This document shows, in pieces, positions 27,343-37,400 of a stretch of DNA of 64,000 nucleotides. This stretch comes from Tragulus kanchil. Lineage: Eukaryota; Chordata; Mammalia; Artiodactyla; Tragulidae. A program made the position numbers and the translations under genes. The stretch is taken from NCBI GenBank assembly GCA_022376925.1, contig JAIOJX010000005.1:160595501-160659500 (forward strand), read 5' to 3'. The number at the start of each line of letters is the position of its first letter. Within the stretch, counting starts at the first letter, position 1. The notes beneath the pieces are model-generated. The model saw nothing but the letters and a program-made list of their open reading frames with translations, searched no databases and had not been told where the DNA came from.

Positions 27343-28395
27343 GAGGGGGCCGGGGCTCTTCAGCGCAATATTCCAACAAAAGTCTCTTAGTTGGTCCTAT
27401 CTACCATTCCTTCTGCATCATCTAGGCTGCAACTAAATCTCTCAACAAATAGTGATGAAACTAAGAATAGATTCTTTTAACAAGATTATCATTCATTGAG
27501 ATGTATGTACCAGGCACTCTACATACATAATTTCTTATTCCAGAACAGCCTCATGATATCAACATTATTTTCATTTTACAGATAAGAAAGCTGAGGCTCT
27601 CACAAGTCCTGGAAGTTAAACTCTCTTTGCCCAAGGTTATCAAAGCTGCTATTGAGGTCCTTAAGGGCAGACTGTGTCCCTTGTAATATGACCTGACTCC
27701 CAAGTAGGAGCCAAGAAAGCTGCTGAGACCCAGTGGAATCTGTGTGATCTGTTCTTTTCTGCTTCAGAACACCCCTCTGGGCTCTGGGCTTCTGACTCTA
27801 GGGACTCCCATGCCTACTGAGTCTAAACAGCTGTGTACTCTGCCTGGCAGAGGAAAATACCCTGAACTCTGGAGAAGTCATACTTATCAAACTTCTTGAC
27901 CAACTCCTCCACAAAAGAATAAATATCCATCCAGTTGTTGTTCACACTGCCTGACCTGAAAATGAAGAAGACTTGGGTTAGAAGGATGAGGTGTGTCCAT
28001 TGTGTGGGCAGAATTTCTGCCTCCTCAGTTTCCAGGAGACCCTTTAGCAACTCCATCCCCTGGCCCCCCACCATGTAGCTGAAGGCCGCTGCACTAACTC
28101 AGCAACCTCAGGCCACCCTGATGGTGAATTCAGCAGTTTGAGTGTGGGGAGGGTGACCATTCAGACCTGTGTGCTTGGGTCTCAGGAACTTTTAGAGAGG
28201 AGGAACTTCTGGTGGCAAACCAGGATGGTTGGTTAGGTTTGGTGGCGCTATCACATAGGAAGTGAGTGGTATACCATGCGTTGGTTGGAAAAGCCTCCAG
28301 TGATTCTGATATGACTCTTCTGGTCCCTCAATTTACCTTGAGCATAATGAGCACAAGCCATTCTCAGGCATCTGCTCCTCTTCTGCCCCTTGAAA

Positions 28396-28426
<31 letters not shown>

Positions 28427-31400
28427 GAGGGGGCCGGGGCTCTTCAGCGCAATATTCCAACAAAAGTCTCTTAGTTGGTCCTATCTACCATTCCTTCTGC
28501 ATCATCTAGGCTGCAACTAAATCTCTCAACAAATAGTGATGAAACTAAGAATAGATTCTTTTAACAAGATTATCATTCATTGAGATGTATGTACCAGGCA
28601 CTCTACATACATAATTTCTTATTCCAGAACAGCCTCATGATATCAACATTATTTTCATTTTACAGATAAGAAAGCTGAGGCTCTCACAAGTCCTGGAAGT
28701 TAAACTCTGTTTGCAGATGACATGATAATACACCATATAGATCAAAAAAAAAAGACAAGAGACAACAGCATAGGTGAGAATGTACAGAAAAGGGAAATGT
28801 TTACCCTGTTGATGGGAATGTAAATTGCTTTAGCCACTGTGGAAAACAATATGGAGGTTCCCGAGAAAATTTAAAATTGAATTACCACATGACCCAACAA
28901 GCCCACTTCCGGCGGGGAAGTGAAAGGGGAATGAAAATAGGACATTGAAGGGACATACACACTTCTGTGTTTATTGCAGTATTCTTCACAATAGCAAGGA
29001 TACAGAAATGACCTAAGTGGCCCAGAACAGATGAGTAGGTAAAGAGCATGTTGTATATATACAGTGGAGTATAATTCAGCCATAAGAAAGAAGGCCTACT
29101 GCCATTGGTGGCTATAGTAATGGACCTTTTGCTAGGTAAAATAAGTCAGACAGAGAAAGATAAATACTGTATCTTATCACTTACATGTCAAATCTAAAAA
29201 AGCTAAACTCATTGAAACAGGGTAAAGCTGTGGTTACCAGAGTCTTGGGGGAGTAAACGGTGTTGTTTAAGGGTACCAACTTGCAACTAGTTGACAAATA
29301 AATCTCACATAGCTAATGCACTGTTTAGTGAACATAGACAACCATGTTTTATTTTTTTAATTTTTTTTTTATTTTTATTTTTTTTTTAAGATTTATTTAT
29401 TTGTTTATGGAGGCGGGTGGGGAGGGAGGGGAGTGGGCGGGCCACTTCTACCGGTCCTCCATTTGTCCACTCCCATCCATCTTTGCTCTCTGGCCCGTGT
29501 GGGCCTCCCATCACAGTGGCCTCCGTTGTCGCAGAGCACCGGCTCTGGGCGCATGCGCTCCAGAGCTCCGGCTCAGTAATTGGACACATGGGTCCAGCCG
29601 CTCCGCGGCACGTGGGATCCTCCCAGGCCAGGGATCGAACCGGCGCCCCTTGCACTGCAAGGCGGTGTCCCTACCCACTGGACCACCAGGGAAGCCCACA
29701 ATGTTTTATTATAATCATTACATCTTCTAAGAGACTATTACAGGAGACCCACTTCACTGAGAAGACGAAATAATTATAAACATGTGCACCAAATATCAGA
29801 GAAGCAAAATTTAAGAAGCAAATACTGACAGACTGAAGGGAGTTAGAGATAGCTCTGCAATGATAGTCAGAGACCTCAACACTCCATTTTCAGTAATAGA
29901 ACAGTCAGACTGTAAGAAAATAGAGAAATAAGAGAATAAAGGATATGAACACCATCACAAGCCAATTGTACCTAACATATATGTATAGAACATTCTTCTC
30001 CCAAACTGCAGAACATACGCTGTTCTCCAGGATAGATTTCAAGACACTTCTTTTGAAAAAAGTATTCATTTTATTTTTGGCTGTGCTATGTCTTCATTAC
30101 TGTGTGAGGGCTTCCTAGTTTCTGCAAGTGGGAGCTGCCCTCTAGCTGTGGTGCATGGGCTTTAGGGTGTGCTGGCTTCATAGTTGCTGACAGTGGGCTC
30201 AGCTGCCCTGCAGCGTGTGGAATCTTCCCCGACCAGGGACCGAATCTGTCTCTTGCACTGGTAGGTCAATTCTTCACCACTGGACCCCCAATGAAGTCCT
30301 CTTTCAAATTTTAAATGATAAAAATCACCCTAAAATGTAAAATCATTTCCAGCTCCAATGAAATTAAGCTAAATCAATAGCAGAAAATAATCTGAAAATT
30401 CACAAATATGTGGAAATGGTTTAAATGCTACCCTTTTAAATCAGCAAATGGGTCACAAGAGAAATTAGAAAATATCAGGAGACAAATGAGAAAAGAATCA
30501 CAACAGACCAAAATATACAGTGAAAGTAAAGTTGAGAGGGAAATTTGTAGTTGTAAAACAAATTCATTAAAAAGGAAGAAAACCATAAAATCTGTAATCT
30601 AACTGTATAGATTATGGAGCTAGAAAAAGAAATGAAAATAAACCCAAACTAGCAGGAGGGAAGAAATAAAAAAGATTATGGCAGAGATAAACTATAGAAT
30701 AGAGAAATACCAGTGAAATAAAAACCAAAATTGATATGTTGCAAAGATCAGCAGAACTGACAAACCTTAATACCCAGTGACTCAAATAACAGAGGGGTGA
30801 CTCAAATGACTGGAGTCAGAAGATGAGGGGGGCACGTCCACTGATTTTATACAAATGAAAAGGATGATAAGAGCACACTGATATCTGTAAGCCAACAAAA
30901 TAGACAACCTAGATGAAATGAGTGAGATCCAAAAAACACACCCACCAAAACTGAATCATGACGAAGCAAAAACTTGATTTAGTAATCAATAATCTCCCAA
31001 CAAAGAAAAATCCAGGACCAGAGGGTTTCACAGGTGAATTCTACTAAGCATTTAAAGAAGAATTTGACACTAATCTTCCAAAAACTGGAAGCTTAACGAA
31101 TACTTTCAAACTTATTTTATGCGACTTGCATCACCCTGATACCAAAGCCAGACAAACACACAAGAAGAATACAGACTAATCTTTCATATGGATCCAAACA
31201 CAAAAATCTTCAATGAAAAAATCTGGCAGCATCTGAAACGGTGGGGTTTATATCTGCAATACAAAGGTGGTTCAACATACAAAAATTAAACAGTGCCATT
31301 TATAAAAATCAGTGTATTGGAAAACTACATTGAAATTTTAAATGATAAAAATCACCCTAAAATGTAAAATCATTTCCAGCTCCAATGAAATTAAGCTAAA

Positions 31401-34400
31401 TCAATAGCAGAAAATAATCTGAAAATTCACAAATATGTGGAAATGGTTTAAATGCTACCCTTTTAAATCAGCAAATGGGTCACAAGAGAAATTAGAAAAT
31501 ATCAGGAGACAAATGAGAAAAGAATCACAACAGACCAAAATATACAGTGAAAGTAAAGTTGAGAGGGAAATTTGTAGTTGTAAAACAAATTCATTAAAAA
31601 GGAAGAAAACCATAAAATCTGTAATCTAACTGTATAGATTATGGAGCTAGAAAAAGAAATGAAAATAAACCCAAACTAGCAGGAGGGAAGAAATAAAAAA
31701 GATTATGGCAGAGACCAAAATTGATATGTTGCAAAGATCAGCAGAACTGACAAACCTTAATACCCAGTGACTCAAATAACAGAGGGGTGACTCAAATGAC
31801 TGGAGTCAGAAGATGAGGGGGGCACGTCCACTGATTTTATACAAATGAAAAGGATGATAAGAGCACACTGATATCTGTAAGCCAACAAAATAGACAACCT
31901 AGATGAAATGAGTGAGATCCAAAAAACACACCCACCAAAACTGAATCATGACGAAGCAAAAACTTGATTTAGTAATCAATAATCTCCCAACAAAGAAAAA
32001 TCCAGGACCAGAGGGTTTCACAGGTGAATTCTACTAAGCATTTAAAGAAGAATTTGACACTAATCTTCCAAAAACTGGAAGCTTAACGAATACTTTCAAA
32101 CTTATTTTATGCGACTTGCATCACCCTGATACCAAAGCCAGACAAACACACAAGAAGAATACAGACTAATCTTTCATATGGATCCAAACACAAAAATCTT
32201 CAATGAAAAAATCTGGCAGCATCTGAAACGGTGGGGTTTATATCTGCAATACAAAGGTGGTTCAACATACAAAAATTAAACAGTGCCATTTATAAAAATC
32301 AGTGTATTGGAAAACTACATTGATATTTCAACTGATGTAGAAAAATCACTTGATAAAATCTAAAATCACTTTGTGTGTGTATTAGTCACTTCAGTCGTGT
32401 CTGACTCTGTGTGTGTGTGTGCACACGTGTGTGTGTGTGCTCCGTCGTGTCTGACTCTGCAAGCTCATGGAGTGTGGCCTGCCAGGTGCCTATGTCCATA
32501 GAATTCTCCAGGCAAGAAGAAGAGTGGGTTGCCATACCCTTCTCCAAAATCCCTTTGTAAAAACCCTCACATTGGGAACAGAGAAAGATTCTATGAGAGA
32601 CATGATAAAGGCTAATATATGAAAAACCTACACCTAACATAACAATTTTGAAAGACTAAAAGCTTTTCCCCAAAGATCAAGAGTAGTATAAGGATGGTCA
32701 CATTAATCACTTCTATTACCATAGCATTGGAAGTTATAGGCAGAGCAAGTAGGCAAGAAAGAGAAATGAAGGCATCCAAATTGAAAAAGAAAAAAAAGAT
32801 ACAACATTGTTGTTCTTGGATAATATAATATTACATGTAAAAAACCCCAAAGATTTCACAAAAATGTTTGATTTAATAAAGTAATAGTAAAGTTATGGGA
32901 CACAAAATTGACATTTAAAATCAGTTATATTTCTATATATTAACAATGAGCATTCTAAGAAGAAAATTAAGAAAACAGTTCCATGTGCAATATCTTTAAA
33001 CAGAATAAAACCCTTAAGAATTAATTTTATCGGGCTTCCCCTGGTGGTCCAGTGGGTAAGGACACCGCCTTGCAGTGCAAGGGGCGCAGGTTCGATCCCT
33101 GGCCTGGGAAGATCCCACGTGCCGCGGAGCGGCTGGACCGATGTGTCCAATTACCGAGCCGGAGCTCTGGGGCGCATGCGCCCAGAACCGGCGCTCTGCG
33201 ACGACAGAGGCCACCACGATGGGAGGCCCACAGGAGCCAAAGAACAAAGACGGATGAAAATAGAGAAAGACCAATAGAAGTGGCCCGCCCACTCCCCTCC
33301 CTCCCCAACCCGACCTCTGCCCAAAATAAATAAATAACTCTTTAGGAAAAAAAAAAAAAGAATTAATTTTATCAATAAGGCAGATACCATAAAAAGTGAA
33401 AAGATGACCTACAGAATGAAATAACAATTGTAAATCGATTGATATGCAGAATGCATGAGAATTCCTACAATTCAACAACCAAAATCAAACAATCCAATTC
33501 AAAGTGGGCCAAGGACTTAAATATATATTTCTCCAAGAAAATATTCAAATGGCTGTGAAGCATATAAAAATGCTAAATGTAACTAGATGCTAGGGAAATG
33601 TAATATAAAACCACAACAATGGCTATTATCAAAACAAAACCAAAATAAAACAAGACAAAACTTGGAAAGTAGTAAGTCTCAGAGAGAATGTAGAGAAACT
33701 GAAACACTGTACACTGCTTGTGTGAATATAAAATAGTGCAACCACTGTGGGAAATAGTATGGCATAGAGAACATAGTTAAACACAGAATTAACAGCATAG
33801 AATGATCCAGTAATTCCACTCCTAGTATATGCCCCAAAGAAGCAGGGACTCAAATAGGTGCATGTAACAAGTGTTTGTAGCAACACTATTCACAATAGCT
33901 CCAAAGTGGAAACAATGCAAGTGCTTATCAACAGATCAAGGAGAAAGGAAATATGGTGTATACATCAAATGGAATATGATTCAGCCACCAAAAGAATGAA
34001 AAAAAAATTTTTTTTGGATATAAATATATATCTTTTTATTTTTTAAAGATTTATTTTTTCGAGCAATTTTAAATTCACAATAAAGTTGAGAGGAAGATAC
34101 AGAGGTTTTCTATATATCCATTGCCAAGAATGAAAATTTGATACACATATACAACATGGAGGGCCCTTGAAAATATTTTGCTGTGAAATGAGTCAGATAC
34201 ATAAGGCTAACTAGTACATGATTCCACTTGGAGGAGGTACCTAGAGTAGGTAAAGTTACAGATATGGAAAATAGGATAGAGGTTACCACAGTTGAGAGAG
34301 ATAAATGGGAGTTACTGTTTATTAGGTACATGTTTCAGAGTCCTCTGGTGACCAAAGAACATAAGCCACGTATAGCCTTTCCTGCGGGCCCTTCTAGAAG

Positions 34401-37400
34401 AGCCCTCTCACCAGCCCTTCTCATTCTCCTGTCTTCCTTGTCCCTTCGCTGTTTATCTCCGTCTAAGACCCTGCTTCCTCACTGATTTAACTCTCGTTTC
34501 CTAAAATGAAAGCTCGAAGAGGACAAGGACTTTTCAAGTTTTGTTTGCTACCTCATCCCCATTGCCCGAAGAGTCACTGGGGTATAGAAGCCTTCAGTAA
34601 TTATTTCAGTGAGTAGATGGGCCAAGAAAATATTCAAATGGCTGTGAAGCATATAAAAATGCTAAATGTAACTAGATGCTAGGGAAATGTAATATAAAAC
34701 CACAACAATGGCTATTATCAAAACAAAACCAAAATAAAACAAGACAAAACTTGGAAAGTAGTAAGTCTCAGAGAGAATGTAGAGAAACTGAAACACTGTA
34801 CACTGCTTGTGTGAATATAAAATAGTGCAACCACTGTGGGAAATAGTATGGCATAGAGAACATAGTTAAACACAGAATTAACAGCATAGAATGATCCAGT
34901 AATTCCACTCCTAGTATATGCCCCAAAGAAGCAGGGACTCAAATAGGTGCATGTAACAAGTGTTTGTAGCAACACTATTCACAATAGCTCCAAAGTGGAA
35001 ACAATGCAAGTGCTTATCAACAGATCAAGGAGAAAGGAAATATGGTGTATACATCAAATGGAATATGATTCAGCCACCAAAAGAATGAAAAAAAAATTTT
35101 TTTTGGATATAAATATATATCTTTTTATTTTTTAAAGATTTATTTTTTCGAGCAATTTTAAATTCACAATAAAGTTGAGAGGAAGATACAGAGGTTTTCT
35201 ATATATCCATTGCCAAGAATGAAAATTTGATACACATATACAACATGGAGGGCCCTTGAAAATATTTTGCTGTGAAATGAGTCAGATACATAAGGCTAAC
35301 TAGTACATGATTCCACTTGGAGGAGGTACCTAGAGTAGGTAAAGTTACAGATATGGAAAATAGGATAGAGGTTACCACAGTTGAGAGAGATAAATGGGAG
35401 TTACTGTTTATTAGGTACATGTTTCAGAGTCCTCTGGTGACCAAAGAACATAAGCCACGTATAGCCTTTCCTGCGGGCCCTTCTAGAAGAGCCCTCTCAC
35501 CAGCCCTTCTCATTCTCCTGTCTTCCTTGTCCCTTCGCTGTTTATCTCCGTCTAAGACCCTGCTTCCTCACTGATTTAACTCTCGTTTCCTAAAATGAAA
35601 GCTCGAAGAGGACAAGGACTTTTCAAGTTTTGTTTGCTACCTCATCCCCATTGCCCCGAAGAGTCACTGGGGTATAGAAGCCTTCCAGTAATTATTTCAG
35701 TGAGTAGATGGGAATGAATAAGACGGCTCACCAATGGATGAAAGATCCAGAGAACCTGGGGAGTGCCTCCTCAGAGGTGTCTGACCTGTACCCCATTTCC
35801 CCACAGAAGGCATATGGGAGAGGGTGAGCCAGGGAGTCAGGGCTGGATCAGGGCCCCCGTAGTGCCCAGGGCTTCCCAGGGCGTGCTACTCTGCCTTTCC
35901 TGCCAGTTTATTTTATGCTTATCCTCCATGATGGCATCTGGCACGTGCTGGGAAAGCCATATAAACTCCCTTTTGTCGTCATCACAACCTAATAGGGCGT
36001 GTACAAAGATCCCATTGTGCAGATGGGGATGCTGAGGCAGAGGTGAGGTGACTTGCCTAGGCCACATTAATGATCCGTGGAATCTGCCTGACTGCAGAGC
36101 GGGGGCTGCCTCCTTGAGGGTTATTACTCCCTTTTCCCCAAGAGTCGCAGGAAGCAGGGACAGGAGGAAGGCTGTTCTCACTCTCTGGGAAAATCTCATC
36201 AAGGCGGTTTTATTCAACTAGACTGAATGAGCACAGTTCTCAGGGAATGTGTTCTTTCCCTGGGGCTGAGGAGTGTGGTGTGCTTTCAGAGAGGCCTGGC
36301 CAGGCCCACCATGTGGCTGGAAGTCTCCTCCTCCCGATGGCCTGGGGCTGAGGAATGGATGTGCAGGGCCCTTTCTTGGACACCCCCACATCCTCTTCCC
36401 ATTTGCAGAATCCAATAGGATTCAGACCTGGCCAACTTGAAAGGCAAGTGTCATGACTGACGGCGAGGGGGAGGGCCGGGGGAGCAGCTTCAGTATTGGG
36501 GACAGAGGGGACTTGAGCTGCTGCCCTTTTTCTCCTGCCATCCCAGTCCTCACAGGAAGACCTGTGCTCTTCACAGTGAGTTACACAGCTACACCTGCTG
36601 TGCTCAGAGGACTGGTGCTGACTCTCAGCATTTAAGAAACTAAAGGAGGCAAAAGGTAGGGAAGAGGGCAGGTAAGAGGTATGGGCAGTGGGGACAACCT
36701 GGTTCATGAAGCCATTTCTTTGGTGCTTTTTCCCCTCTACCTCACACCCCACTTAGAGGAGAAGAAAGGGAACATCCTCCCACTGTTTAAAACTTTACAG
36801 CGAACTAACTTCTACTGACATTGAGCAAACTGTTTAATACTTCAACCCCCATTTCATTGACTTAAGATAGGGAAATAGAACATAATCCTTCAAGCTGTTG
36901 GGTGTTCTTAGTGTTCAGCACATCCTGGAAGATAATCAGTGCCCAATTAGTATTATTTCATGTGACCCACCTGTGTCCAGAGCCCTTCCCCATCCACCTT
37001 GGGGCTGTGCTATGTCCACATGGGGCTTGGCTGCAGAGAGCAGGGGTGTGGTCAGGGGCACAGAATGGCAGCCGAGAGGACCCTTTGGACTTACTACCAC
37101 TCTCTGGAAAGATCGACCCAAAGAGGCTGTCACCCTCTACAGTGTCCACCCATCTCCCGTGCTCCAAAGGGAAATCACTACCACCTTGGGCAACCAGACA
37201 CGATGTGCCCAGGGTGTCTCAGCAGTCCCTCCACCAGACTGTGAGGAGGAAGCTTCTCTTCCACTTCTGCTGCCTTTGCTCAGAAGCTGGTGAACGGGGG
37301 CAGACACCCCCTCAACCATCAGTCTCTACGGACAGTGAGAGGCATCAGAGGAAGCCCAACCTGGAATGCTGGAATTAGGGCAACACAGGAACCTGAGTCC

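Larger units (their letters stand above)
26569..28708 (+). repeat. Direct duplication 11: 26569-27624 / 27653-28708
   Basis: Offset 1,084 bp; carries exon 2. Confidence 0.95.
29707..34340 (+). mobile_element. Old LINE-1 ORF2 remains, sense, broken by nested SINEs and duplicated
   Basis: L1 ORF2-like words in order: ACAGGAGACCCACTTCACTG, GCAAAAACTTGATTTAGTAATC near 30965-30990, AATCCAGGACCAGAGGGTTTCAC at 31010, CAACCACTGTGGGAAATAGTATGG at 33738, and AACAGATCAAGGAGAAAGG at 33931. No long frame survives. Nested SINEs sit at ~30062-30305, 32379-32552 and 33032-33357. Two direct duplications (30306-32322 and 33533-35712) inflate its length. Confidence 0.72.

Noticed and set aside
33032..33110. 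tRNA gene suggested by A- and B-box motifs
   Set aside because: It is the head of a SINE with a non-tRNA body, poly-A tail and target-site duplication.
36240..36752. 170-codon minus-strand frame, plus overlapping plus-strand frames
   Set aside because: GC-rich intronic sequence gives long frames on both strands, and no motif was recognised.
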